Below, piece after piece: positions 1 through 9,577 of a stretch of DNA of 39,003 nt. The stretch is taken from assembly GCA_030141605.1 (NCBI GenBank), contig JAQGDQ010000545.1, positions 1 to 39,003 on the forward strand. The letters are read 5' to 3'. The position numbers were made by a program, and so were the translations under genes. The DNA comes from Tubiluchus corallicola (taxonomy: Eukaryota; Priapulida; Priapulimorpha; Priapulimorphida; Tubiluchidae). How positions within the stretch are numbered: the first letter of the stretch is position 1; the number at the start of each line of letters is the position of its first letter. The notes under the pieces were generated by a model. That model was not told the origin of the DNA, ran no database searches, and saw only the letters and a program-made list of their open reading frames with translations.

Positions 1-540
<540 letters not shown>

Positions 541-920
541 TTCACTCTTTCAGCATCCTGTAAAATTTAATGATGCGATGTGAGCTATAGTTTAAACTAA
601 GATCTCTAACGAAACCAGTACTTAACTGGCTGTATTCTCCAACTATTGGCTTCATTCATCTGAATGTTGACTCATTTCTGTTGGTAAAAAGTCTTACATT
701 GTCATTATTAGTCGCTGTCCATCATGGTTAATTATTTTCGTTATTTAACAAAAAAAATGTAATAAAGTTCTCACTTTGATTTTTAATTAAGTTTCTCAAC
801 ATGTTTAACAATGTAGCAGGAGTAATAGATTTCCTGATAAATTCTGGTTAGCACACGTACACTATAAACCTACAATCAAATATGTCTGCTTGAAGAGAAT
901 GAAATAAAATTGAATGAAAC
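541..920. other. Unique spacer between two inverted pentamer arrays
   Basis: Ordinary AT-rich sequence with no exon, RNA gene or element that I can support. It would be the loop if the pyrimidine tract on its left and the purine tract on its right paired within one strand. Confidence 0.6.
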
Positions 921-1855
921 AGAATAGAATAGAGAGCAATAGAAGGGGAGAAAGGAGGAGAGGGTAGAGAAAAGAGAAAGGAAGGGAGATGAGGGGAGGA
1001 GAGAGAGGAGAATGGAGAGGAGAGAAGTGAAGAGCAGAGCAGGGAAGGGAAGGGAAGGGAAGAACAGAGCAGAACAGTGAAGCAAAGGGAGGGGAGGGGA
1101 GGCGAGGAGAGGAGAGGAGAGGAAAGGAGAGAAGAGAAGAGAAAAGAGAGAAGAGAAGAGAAAAGGAGGGGAGGGGAGAGGAGAAGGGAAGGGAAGAGCA
1201 GAGAAGAGAAGAGAAGAGAAGAGAAGGGAAGAGAAGGGAAGAGAAGGGAAGTGAAGAGAAGAGAAGAGAAGGAAAGAGAAGGGAAGAGAAGAGAAGAGAA
1301 GAGAAGAGAAGAGAAGAAAAGAGAAGAGCAGAGAAGAGAGAAGAGAAGAGAAGAGAAGAAAAGAGAAAGAGAAGACAAAGAAAAGAGAAGAGAAGAGAAG
1401 AGAAGAGAAGAGAAGAGAAGAGAAGAGAGAAGCGAAGAGAAGAGAAGAGAAGAGAAGAGAAGAGAAGAGAAGAGAAGAGAAGAGAAGAGAAGAGAAGAGA
1501 AGAGAAGAGAAGAGAAGAGAAGAGAAGAGAGAAGAGAAGAGAGAAGAGAAGAGAAGAGAGAAGAGAAGAGAAGAGAAGAGAGAAGAGAAGAGAAGAGAAG
1601 AGAAGAGAAGAGAGAAGAGAGAAGAGAAGAGAAGAGAAGAGAAGAGAAGAGAAGAGAAGAGAAGAGAAGAGAAGAGAAGAGAAGAGAAGAGAAGAGAAGA
1701 GAAGAGAAGAGAAGAGAAGAGAAGAGAAGAGAAGAGAAGAGAAGAGAAGAGAAGAGAAGAGAAGAGAAGAGAAGAGAAGAGAAGAGAAGAGAAGAGAAGA
1801 GAAGAGAAGAGAAGGGAGGGAAGGGAAGGGAAGCGAAGGGAAGGGAAGAGAACAA
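921..1855. repeat. Polypurine satellite (GAGAA pentamer)
   Basis: Almost pure purine on the plus strand. It is built of GAGAA units that are nearly perfect from about 1380 to 1815 and more variable (GGGAA, GGAGA) at both edges. It is the reverse complement of the TTCTC unit at 1-215. Open frames on both strands here are repeat artefacts. Confidence 0.97.
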
Positions 1856-2071
1856 ATAATAGAACTAAACAGAGTAAAATACAAAAGAATGGAATAAAAT
1901 ACATGTAAAATAGAAATTTATTTTATCTAGACAGATAAAAACATAATTTCCGTTGCAAAGCAAAAGGAAAATAGTTGATTATATTACAAACACAACATAT
2001 CAAACACTTACAGTGAAATTTAAGCATTTTAAATATAAAGAGGTATTAACATAAACGATTGTATATTTTAC

Positions 2072-2206
2072 CCGAGACAAGTTTTCTTGAGATCGTCTGA
2101 TGGAGTCTTTTGATTGTTCCAGCTGTTTTAAGAAACTGACCTTCTCACGACTGACCTTGTCCAGTTGACACTGAGCTGCGGCCAGAGCAGCGTTTGACTC
2201 AGACAG
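2072..2206 (-). CDS. SDCCAG8: SDCCAG8 homologue, coiled-coil exon (most downstream of four recognised)
   Basis: This is a 135-bp, 45-codon exon, phase 0 at both ends. It is bounded by a TTTGTTTACTAG acceptor and a CGG/GTAAAA donor. It encodes a charged heptad-rich helix beginning LSESNAALAAAQCQLDK and continuing VSREKVSFLKQLEQ. This lines up with the human SDCCAG8 stretch that reads AQLEAQVEKVTKEKISAINQLEE, compared here in shorter blocks such as KVSREKVSFLKQLEQ against KVTKEKISAINQLEE. SDCCAG8 is a centrosome and ciliary basal-body scaffold whose human mutations cause nephronophthisis and Bardet-Biedl syndrome. The splice phase agrees with the upstream exon at 4017-4169. The next downstream exon is not seen; the remaining ~2 kb is mostly satellite, so the gene leaves the window. 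The human comparison is from memory. Confidence 0.83.
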
Positions 2207-2255
2207 CTAGTAAACAAAAAATTAATAATTTATAAACTAACTTTCTTTGTGTCTG

Positions 2256-2303
2256 CTTGTCAAGTTGAAAATGCACAGTGCAGCATTTCACTCACATAGC
2301 TAG
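2256..2303 (-). pseudogene. Decayed partial copy of the exon at 2072-2206
   Basis: On the minus strand this reads CTAGCTATGTGAGTGAAATG and then a CTGC...TCAACTTGACAAG core. It parallels the start of the neighbouring exon, CTAGCTGTCTGAGTCAAACG followed by CTGC...TCAACTGGACAAG. It keeps the acceptor-like CTAG but has indels that break the frame. It lies 50-100 bp upstream of the intact exon in the direction of transcription. Confidence 0.55.
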
Positions 2304-2344
2304 CACAAAAAATCAATAAATTCTTCAATAAATGACTTTCTAGG

Positions 2345-2403
2345 GACCGACTTTGTCTAGTTGACACTGTGTAGCAACCAAAGCAGCATTTGACTCAGAA
2401 ACT
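2345..2403 (-). pseudogene. Second partial copy of the SDCCAG8 exon start
   Basis: The minus strand encodes SESNAALVATQCQLDKVG, against SESNAALAAAQCQLDKVS in the exon at 2072-2206. Only the first ~57 nt of the exon are represented. No donor follows, and the reading continues into a stop. The SINE at 2404 abuts its upstream edge. Together with 2256-2303 it makes three tandem versions of this exon's 5' part. Confidence 0.75.
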
Positions 2404-2625
2404 GGGAAGTATAGCTCAATGGTAGCGTGCTTGCTTTCCACCTGGGAGGTCGCGGGTTCAACTCCTGACCGAGTCATACCAAAGACGTGAAAAATGGAAC
2501 TGCTAGTACTTCGACGAAGCACGGGGGTTTATCGATTTAGCATGCAGATAATAATAATTGGGACCACCTTGGAAATAAGTATCGAGTTACTTAAGGTGTT
2601 ATCTCTGGACTCAACAAAATTATTA
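2404..2625 (+). mobile_element. tRNA-derived SINE
   Basis: The plus strand has an RNA polymerase III A box (TAGCTCAATGG, 2412-2422) and a B box (GGGTTCAACTCC, 2454-2465) at tRNA spacing. A non-tRNA body follows (CATACCAAAGAC, then AAAAATGG) of a kind I know from tRNA-derived SINEs of marine invertebrates. The 3' side ends in simple ATT/GTT repeats, as SINEs often do. It is not a functional tRNA, because the acceptor stem does not pair. The family name is not assigned; the 3' limit is approximate. Confidence 0.7.
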
Positions 2626-2626
2626 A

Positions 2627-2804
2627 TATTATTGTTGTTGTTGTTGTTATTATTGTTGTTGTTTCAGTGGGTCGTTGTCATCATAATTATTATTATTATT
2701 ACTACTACTATTACTATTACTATTACTATTACTATTACTATTACTATTACTATTACTATTACTATTACTATTACTATTACTATTACTATTACTATTACTA
2801 TTAC

Positions 2805-2837
<33 letters not shown>

Positions 2838-2890
2838 CATCATCATCATCAACATCGTCATCATCATCATCATCATCATCATTATTATAT
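2627..2890. repeat. Microsatellite GTT / ATT / ACTATT / ATC
   Basis: Successive blocks of GTT, ATT, a long run of the hexamer ACTATT, ATT again, and then ATC. Each block differs from the next by single-base steps. It starts where the SINE ends and may have begun as its 3' tail. Tyr, Ile or Met homopolymer frames here are artefacts. Confidence 0.95.
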
Positions 2891-3139
2891 CTAGTAAAAA
2901 AACAATTATTAATGGGCCAATATAAATGTGTATATAAAAAGTAAAATGAATTAATTCAGTTTAAATAGCCCTTGGTTAACACATGAGTAAAGAATTATAA
3001 GCAGACCTGTCCAACAGTAAATGTCTAACATGGAAGACACTTTTCTACATACGCACAGTTCAACGTTGAAAAATAACATCAACCCACAAACGTAAAAACT
3101 ACTACAATAAACTTCGTCGTGATGATTAATATTAACGCG

Positions 3140-3390
3140 TTTTCTGTTGTAAAGTCTTGTTTTTCATGAGCATGAAAAGAAACAGAGTGAAAGAGATACT
3201 GGCATAAATAAGATTTAAGCACTTATTCAAATTGTAAAACTGCCTGAAATTCATACAATCACTGTTCCTTCTACCATTCTTTTCTACGAATTCCTGCACT
3301 GATTCGTTATGAAACTTATCACATGTTCCTTTGGGGTTAAATCTTGAATGTGTGTCAGTTTGCCCAATGTAAGTGAAACTACAATCCATA
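3140..3390 (-). pseudogene. Possible GIY-YIG endonuclease fragment of a retroelement
   Basis: A minus-strand frame encodes CCMDCSFTYIGQTDTHSRF and then FHNESVQEFVEKNG. The C-x2-C followed by TYIGQT and R (YIGQT at 3357-3371) resembles the start of GIY-YIG nuclease domains of the kind carried by Penelope-like and some other retroelements. Only about 50 residues look related, and an in-frame stop lies just upstream. I found no reverse transcriptase motif beside it. It lies in an SDCCAG8 intron. It could be chance similarity. Confidence 0.35.
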
Positions 3391-3919
3391 CAACAGCTTC
3401 ATTTACAAACAATAGTAGAATATAACAACAGCTTCATTTACAAACAATAGTAGAATATAACAACAGCTTCATTTACAAACAACAGTAGAATATAATAGCT
3501 TCATTTACAAACAATAGTAGAATATAACAACAGCTTCATTTACAAACAATAATAGAATATAACAACAGCTTCATTTACAAACAATAGTAGAATATAACAA
3601 CAGCTTCATTTACAAACAATAGTAGAATATAACAACAGCTTCATTTACAAACAATAGTAGACTATAACAACAGCTTCATTTGCAAACAATAGTAGAATAT
3701 AACAACAGCTTCATTTACAAACAATAGTAGAATATAACAACAGCTTCATTTACAAACAATAATAGAATATAACAACAGCTTCATTTACAAACAATAGTAG
3801 AATATAACAACAGCTTCATTTACAAACAATAGTAGAATATAACAACAGCTTCATTTACAAACAATAGTAGACTATAACAACAGCTTCATTTGCAAACAAT
3901 AGTAGACTATAACAACAGC
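3391..3919. repeat. 35-bp minisatellite, about 15 copies
   Basis: The tandem unit is AACAACAGCTTCATTTACAA followed by ACAATAGTAGAATAT. Copies are nearly identical, with one short unit near 3490 and a few single-base variants (AATAATAG, TTTGCAAAC, GACTATA). The right-hand copies are the reverse-complement continuation of the YIGQT-encoding frame at 3140-3390. Confidence 0.97.
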
Positions 3920-4016
3920 TGATACCGAATCATCAATTCCAATTTCTGTTTTACAAAAATGGCTGTGTAGGATATAAGAAAGCACAAAATGGGACAAATA
4001 AAAAGATTAAGGTTAC

Positions 4017-4169
4017 CCGTAATTCCATTTGCTCCACTTCCCGCTTTCCCTCCTGCCGGACCAACTCCCGCTCGTGCTCCACGTGCACCTCCATCTCTTG
4101 AATCATGGCACCCATTCTCTCCCGTAATCTTTCCATTTCTGATCTCACCTGGTCCTTTCCCATCAATGC
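4017..4169 (-). CDS. SDCCAG8: SDCCAG8 homologue, coiled-coil exon
   Basis: This is a 153-bp, 51-codon exon, phase 0 at both ends. The acceptor is TTTGTGCAAAG/GCATTG and the donor is CGG/GTAACC. It starts ALMGKDQVRSEMERLRERM and continues as a highly charged helix ending REVEQMELR. Joined to the upstream exon the junction reads EKAQ/ALMGKDQVRSEMER, which matches EKTK/ALIQCDQLRKELER of human SDCCAG8 without a gap (recalled, not searched). No residue breaks the heptad pattern, and no frameshift is seen. A short AT-rich tandem repeat begins ~35 bp upstream of its acceptor. Confidence 0.85.
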
Positions 4170-4203
4170 CTTTGCACAAAAGAAAAAGTGAGTTTGAATA
4201 GCA

Positions 4204-4532
4204 CAAAACAAAATACAACATACATAATACATGCAACAAAATACAACATACATAATAGATTCAACAAAATACAACATACATAATACATGCACAAAAATAC
4301 AACATATACAATACATGCAACAAAAAACATAATACATGCAACAAAATACATGATACATAATACATGCAAGAAATACATAATACATGATACATGCAACAAA
4401 ATACATAATACATACAACAAAATACAAAATATATAATACATGCAACAAAATACATAATACATGCAACAAAATACAAAATACATAATACATGCAACAAAAT
4501 ACATAATACATGCAACGAAATGCATAATACAT
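4204..4532. repeat. AT-rich minisatellite, roughly 16-22 bp unit
   Basis: Irregular tandem copies of ACATGCAACAAAATACATAA with shortened and lengthened variants (AAAATACAACATACATAAT). It sits in the intron just upstream (minus sense) of the exon at 4017-4169. Cys/Tyr/Met-rich open frames on the minus strand come from the repeat and are not genes. Confidence 0.93.
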
Positions 4533-4955
4533 AGACTCATTCTAACACGATCACAGCTTTAATCACATCTAACATTTCACGAAGAAAAAATTTTAACTAA
4601 TGAACACCATAACGAAAATCGTTAGGGAAAAACTTCTGATTCTCAAAGCTGTGGAAACGTTATACAACTACAAATTGGCATTGCAGTGCTATGAGCGTAG
4701 CAGAAGAAATTAACTCATAAGCCACGATCAACACAGATAAGTCTTAATTATCGGCAAGAAACAACACAAAATGCATTAAACAGATGTGTATGTATGTACC
4801 TGATAGTATAGATGTTACAATATAATTCCTCGTGACTTGTTAATGATTGTTTTTTTATTTGATTGAAAAAGCTAACAGGCTTAATACTTGTGGGCAGAGT
4901 TTAATTTAGTAATAGCTCTCCCACCTGTTTCCATGCCCAAGAGAATCATACAACC
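4533..4955. other. Intron sequence, no feature seen
   Basis: AT-rich sequence within the SDCCAG8 gene. I see no exon with splice sites, no transposon end and no tandem repeat. Confidence 0.5.
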
Positions 4956-5312
4956 TGACCTACCTACCTACCTGTGCTTTTTCAACCTGTGCTTGTTCAA
5001 CTAACAAGCTTCTGTTCACGTGATGCTGACCTACCTACCTGTGCTTTTTCAAGCTGTGCTTGTTCAACTAACTCTAAGCTTCTGTTTACATGATGCTGAG
5101 CTACCTACCTGTGCTTTTTCAAGCTGTGCTTGTTCATCTAAGCTTCTGTTCACGTGATGCTGACCTACCTACCTGTGCTTTTTCAAGCTGTGCTTGTTCA
5201 ACTAACTCTAAGCTTCTGTTTACATGATGCTGAGCTACCTACCTGTGCTTTTTCAAGCTGTGCTTGTTCAACTAACTCTAAGCTTCTGTTTACATGATGC
5301 TGAGCTACCTAC
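4956..5312 (-). repeat. Five tandem copies of the end of exon 5313-5451 with its 5' splice site
   Basis: The unit of about 60-76 bp (mostly 70) contains, on the minus strand, the last ~55 nt of the adjacent exon (encoding SLELVEQAQLEKAQ), the exon/donor junction CACAG/GTAGGTAG, and the first intron bases (CTCAGCATCATG). Junctions lie near 4971, 5040, 5108, 5173 and 5243, with the functional-looking one at 5313. The usual 70-bp spacing is not a multiple of three, so use of a downstream donor copy would change the frame and soon meet a stop. Confidence 0.93.
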
Positions 5313-5451
5313 CTGTGCTTTTTCAAGCTGTGCTTGTTCAACTAACTCTAAGCTTCTGTTTACGTGATGCTGAGCGTTTTCATCGCATTTCTTCAACTCT
5401 GCAACCGTTGTCCTCAGGCTTGTAACCAGAGCCAGCGCCTCGTCCCTTTCA
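5313..5451 (-). CDS. SDCCAG8: SDCCAG8 homologue, coiled-coil exon
   Basis: This 139-bp exon carries one base of a split codon and 46 codons. The acceptor is TTTTGTTTAG/TGAAAG and the donor CACAG/GTAGGTAG. It encodes ERDEALALVTSLRTTVAEL, a middle part containing CDENAQHHVNR, and the end SLELVEQAQLEKAQ. The human counterpart, recalled from memory, begins ERDDLMSALVSVRSSLADT and ends EEANFEKTK, with the same spacing. The incoming split codon (AG+T) fits the upstream exon, and the outgoing phase 0 fits the downstream one. Its 3' end with the donor has been tandemly duplicated into the following intron, so five decoy donors follow the first one. Helical coiled coil; no catalytic domain is expected in this family. 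Confidence 0.87.
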
Positions 5452-6335
5452 CTAAACAAAATAACGGCAGCCGTTATACAAGGCCTTAAATTATCAACAT
5501 CTAAACACTTGTAAGTCAACCAGTGTGGATGCGCCCAGTCCAGGCAAAGAAACAACAAGAATTAGTATTGAACTGCGCGGTAGACCTGCAATTTATTAAA
5601 ATAACAGATCACAAAAGTGCTTAAGAACGTGCTAAAGGTTATTACTATTTAGACAAAATAAAAAATTAGATTTAAGAAGACTGAAACACAAATTATTACT
5701 TCATGATTCTAGAGATTTGAAGCAATTCTAACCAATTTAAACTATTAACTAATTATTAAAGTAGATGGTGACTTACATTTACTGGTGTTAAATTTGGCTT
5801 GAAAATACAACTAGTGACTGTTAAATTGTAACAAAATAGACAAAGCAATGCAAGTACCACCAAACGGCATGATCAGCATAGTGGCAACAGAAAATCTAAC
5901 TACGTGTAAAAACAAGTGTGATTGATAGGTGGCGTATATTACTAAAGCTTAGGTCACATGACTAAGGCTGGCTTCGTTTTCAACACTTTTAGGAAATGCA
6001 TGTTTGTAAAAATACGAAAAAAACAAATAATTATAGAATGCTAGATTAAATTGCTTGACACCAACATCCAGTAATTTAAAAAAATAACTCAGTTTCCATG
6101 AGAGAAAAAGAAAAACAAAGACAAATTCGATTACGTAAGTGGATCCTTGTCACAACTGAAACTCACTATTTACTCCCTCGAAAAACAAGAAATGCAAAAA
6201 AGTTCTACTAAAACTCTAATTCAATGTACAAAAATGCATCATAACAAACACAAAATTGTAGTTACATTCAGTTACGCTTCACTAGATCTTTTTGCCAGAT
6301 GAAAGTCGCACACAGAGCAAAATAATTCCACCCAC
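5452..6335. other. Intron sequence, no feature seen
   Basis: AT-rich intron of the SDCCAG8 homologue between exons 6841-7097 and 5313-5451. I see no exon and no repeat longer than a few tens of bases. Confidence 0.5.
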
Positions 6336-6728
6336 ATAAGCCTTTTCACAGTTTCAATGTGCGCATGTGCTGTTGCTGTAGATCAAAGGCTAAGTGTACC
6401 ACAGCAATGCGTTCTTAACTACAACTGTCACCTGACATGTGGGTAAAGCAAAGCCATTTGCAACATCAGTTCAGTAACTTCAGTTGTTTTACGTAGATGT
6501 TACTTAACTATGCATTAGTCTGTGCATAGAGTGATTTACTAGCAGGACCTTCTTTGTGAACAAGAAAAATGAACTAGGCAAGATTCTGGCTAGCTGTTAA
6601 AACTGTTACTATTACAGCAGCATGGGATGTGAAGGCATTGTCGAGTGTACACAAATGCGTTGGCTGGCTACAGTTAACCTTTGACCTTTTCACGATCATC
6701 ATCAATCGCTGGAACTTTGAAAAGGCTT
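6336..6728 (+). mobile_element. MITE family 1, full-length copy 1 (393 bp)
   Basis: Ends are imperfect inverted repeats: ATAAGCCTTTTCACAG on the left and CTTTGAAAAGGCTT on the right. The interior is shared with 21083-21395 (same orientation) and 36205-36598 (reversed), including GATTTACTAGCAGGACCTT and AACTGTTACTATTACA. Near the right end is TTAACCTTTGACCTTTTCAC, the complement of an AGGTCAAAGGTTA motif. There is no reading frame of note. I could not fix a target duplication, so the superfamily is open. It is inserted in an SDCCAG8 intron. Confidence 0.85.
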
Positions 6729-6840
6729 GTTAGATCGTTAATCCCTTGTTTAGGCAATGTGTTACATGCCAATGTCTTAAACGTATGTAAATTTGTCTTA
6801 AACAATGTCTAAAGTATACCTAGTAAGTTTAGTTACCTAC

Positions 6841-7097
6841 CTTGTAAGTTTCTCGATTGTCTCTTCATGTTTCGGGAGGGTTATTACAGGTAACGAAGCC
6901 TGTTCGTTCGCACACTTGACACAGAGTTTGGCTTCAAACTGACCTTTGCCAGCTTTCATCAGTGCTAACTCGTAGGATTTCAAGCGAGCCGTCAGACTGA
7001 TGTTGTCTGATTCCGCTTTATTGTAATCATGTTTCATTCTCTGTAGCTGCGCTTCCAACCGTTCATTCTTCACAATGTGCAGGTTACGAATAACTGC
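6841..7097 (-). CDS. SDCCAG8: SDCCAG8 homologue, exon with the conserved LC-x-KCA motif
   Basis: This 257-bp exon starts in phase 0 after TGCATTTTTAG/GCAGTT and ends in ACAAG/GTAGGT, leaving a split codon that the exon at 5313-5451 completes. It encodes AVIRNLHIVKNERLEAQL, a coiled coil with MKHDYNKAESDNISL, and then KLCVKCANEQASL and HEETIEKLTS. The motif LCVKCANE corresponds to LCLKCAQHE of human SDCCAG8, and TIEKLTSERDEA to TIERLVKERDDL (recalled alignment, gap-free across most of the exon). This is the strongest anchor for the assignment. Human SDCCAG8 has about 713 residues; the four exons here cover about 228, from the middle of the protein. The first ~12 nt of the exon and its acceptor are echoed in every unit of the adjoining satellite. 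Confidence 0.9.
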
Positions 7098-8919
7098 CTA
7101 AAAATGCATGTTTGCATGAATATAACTGCCTAAAAATACGTGTCTGCATGAGTATAACTGCCTAAAAATACATGTTTGCACGAATATAACTGCCTAAAAA
7201 TACATGTTTGCACGAATATAACTGCCTAAAAATACATGTTTGCACGAATATAACTGCCTAAAAATACATGTTTGCACGAATATAACTGCCTAAAAATACA
7301 TGTTTGCATGAATATAACTGCCTAAAAATACATGTTTGCATGAATATAACTGCCTAAAAATACATGTTTGCATGAATATAACTGCCTAAAAATACATGTT
7401 TGCACGAATATAACTGCCTAAAAATACATGTTTGCACGAATATAACTGCCTAAAAATACATGTTTGCATGAATATAACTGCCTAAAAATACATGTTTGCA
7501 TGAATATAACTGCCTAAAAATACATGTTTGCATGAATATAACTGCCTAAAAATACATGTTTGCACGAATATAACTGCCTAAAAATACATGTTTGCATGAA
7601 TATAACTGCCTAAAAATACATGTTTGCATGAATATAACTGCCTAAAAATACATGTTTGCATGAATATAACTGCCTAAAAATACATGTTTGCATGAATATA
7701 ACTGCCTAAAATACATGTTTGCATGAATATAACTGCCTAAAAATACATGTTTGCATGAATATAACTGCCTAAAAATACATGTTTGCACGAATATAACTGC
7801 CTAAAAATACATGTTTGCACGAATATAACTGCCTAAAAATACATGTTTGCACGAATATAACTGCTAAAATACATGTTTGCATGAATATAACTGCCTAAAA
7901 ATACATGTTTGCATGAATATAACTGCCTAAAAATACATGTTTGCATGAATATAACTGCCTAAAAATAATGTTTGCATGAATATAACTGCCTAAAAATACA
8001 TGTTTGCAGAATATAACTGCCTAAAAATACATGTTTGCATGGAATATAACTGCCTAAAAATACATGTTTGCATGAGTATAACTGCCTAAAAATACATGTT
8101 TGCATGAGCATAACTGCCTAAAAATACATGTTTGCATGAATATAACTGCCTAAAAATACATGTTTGCATGAATATAACTGCCTAAAAATACATGTTTGCA
8201 TGAGTATAACTGCCTAAAAATGCATGTTTGCATGAGCATAACTGCCTAAAAATACGTGTTTGCATGAGCACAACTGTCTAAAAATACATGTTTGCATGAA
8301 TACAACTGCCTAAAAATACATGTTTGCACGAGTATAACTGCCTAAAAATACATGTTTGCATGAATATAACTGCCTAAAAATACATGTTTGCACGAGTATA
8401 ACTGCCTAAAAATGCACGTTTGCATGAGTATAACTACCTAAAAATACATGTTTGCACGAGTATAACTGCCTAAAAATACATGTTTGCATGAGCATAACTA
8501 CCTAAAAATACATGTTTGCACGAGTATAACTGCCTAAAAATACATGTTTGCACGAGTATGACTGGCTAAAAATACATGTTTGCATGAATATAACTATCTA
8601 AAAATACATGTTTGCATGAGTATAACTGCCTAAAAATACATGTTTGCACGACTATGACTGCCTAAAAATACATGTTTGCACAAGTATGACTGGCTAAAAA
8701 TACATGTTTGCATGAGTATAACTGCCTAAAAATACATGTTTGCACAAGTATGACTGGCTAAAAATACATGTTTGCATGAATATAACTATCTAAAAATGCA
8801 TGTTTGCATGAGTATAACTGCTTAAAAATGCATGTTTGAATGAGCATAACTGCCTAAAAATGCATGTTTGAATGAGCATAACTGCCTAAAAATGCGTTGC
8901 ATGAGCATAACTACCTAAC
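7098..8919 (-). repeat. 32-bp satellite, about 57 copies, carrying a splice-acceptor-like motif
   Basis: The plus-strand unit is AATATAACTGCCTAAAAATA followed by CATGTTTGCATG (32 bp). On the minus strand each unit reads CATGTATTTTTAGGCAGTTA and then TATTC. This nearly repeats the 3' splice site and start of the adjacent exon (GCATTTTTAG/GCAGTTATTCG). Copies near 7160-8200 are very uniform (a C/T choice in GCACG/GCATG). Copies beyond ~8200 diverge (GAGTATAACTACC, GACTGGC), so the distal end looks older. A few units have lost 1-4 bp. Confidence 0.95.
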
Positions 8920-8968
8920 GCATCGTGCGGATCTCAGTAATATCCTCAGATATAAAACTGCAACTTAC

Positions 8969-9009
8969 GTCATGTCTATTAGTCATGTTTAAGGAGTAAA
9001 AAATGTAAC
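8969..9009 (-). CDS. Possible short upstream SDCCAG8 exon
   Basis: A strong donor (GACATGAC/GTAAGTTG) follows a short open stretch. An upstream AG (ACAGCAG/GTTAC) could serve as acceptor, giving a 41-bp exon. The only open frame gives YIFYSLNMTNRHD and ends in phase 0, which would join AVIRNL of the exon at 6841-7097. I see no match to human SDCCAG8 in so short a peptide. A start at the ATG (8984-8986) is also possible, since an in-frame stop lies upstream. Weakly supported. Confidence 0.3.
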
Positions 9010-9205
9010 CTGCTGTACATTAATTTACACGCTTGTTAAAAACAGACACGGTTAACCAACGCATTACTTAAATTATTAAAATTTCAATCTGTGTCATAAT
9101 CACCGGCTGCACCATCATTGCAGTTTTCATCATCACAATCTTCAATACCTCCACAATAATAATGGTCGTCCTTGACGTTTCTATGTGCTCTTTCCCTCTC
9201 CTTTC

Positions 9206-9207
<2 letters not shown>

Positions 9208-9249
<42 letters not shown>

Positions 9250-9318
9250 CTTCTCTCTTCTTTCTCTGCTTCTGCCTCTTTCACTTCCTCTCTCACGTAG
9301 CCCTCTTGTTCTCTCTCT

Positions 9319-9385
<67 letters not shown>
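9208..9385. repeat. CT dinucleotide microsatellite, two blocks
   Basis: CT runs at about 9208-9242 and 9325-9385 flank a pyrimidine-rich interruption. Ser/Leu-rich (plus) and Arg/Glu-rich (minus) frames across it are artefacts. Confidence 0.95.
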
Positions 9386-9386
<1 letters not shown>

Positions 9387-9506
9387 AGCAGCAGGGCAAT
9401 ATCTTCGTCTTGTGTTGTTCATTCTATTGACTAAATCACGCCTGCAGTTGTAATTAAATCTCAGCACAAACTGCAAGTCTTTAATGGCTCTCGTCTTCTC
9501 ACTTAC

Positions 9507-9577
9507 TGTTCTGATCACAGAGTCACAGCTTGCATTAGTAAAGCTGAAATGCTGTTTGTCTCCCGGGCAACCGGAGG
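9507..9577 (-). CDS. Possible exon, gene unknown
   Basis: On the minus strand a long pyrimidine tract ending CTTCTCCTCCTCAG leads into 71 bp that end at a consensus donor, ACA/GTAAGTGAG. Only one frame is open: SGCPGDKQHFSFTNASCDSV then IRT. I do not recognise the peptide. The opposite strand of the same place also has splice-like borders (9521-9627), so at most one of the two is likely real. The splice sites are better than the peptide evidence. Confidence 0.3.

Noticed and set aside
2404-2475. A functional tRNA gene
   Set aside because: A and B boxes are present, but the acceptor stem does not pair and a SINE-type body follows.
3391-3919. CRISPR-like array (also considered for 7098-8919 and 29004-29894)
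   Set aside because: Units are contiguous direct repeats with no unique spacers, and the genome is animal.
2072-7097. Assignment of the coiled-coil exons to SCLT1
   Set aside because: A stretch of SCLT1 also aligns loosely, as coiled coils do. The LC-x-KCA motif, TIEKLTSERDEA and the exon junction EKAQ/AL fit SDCCAG8 much better.
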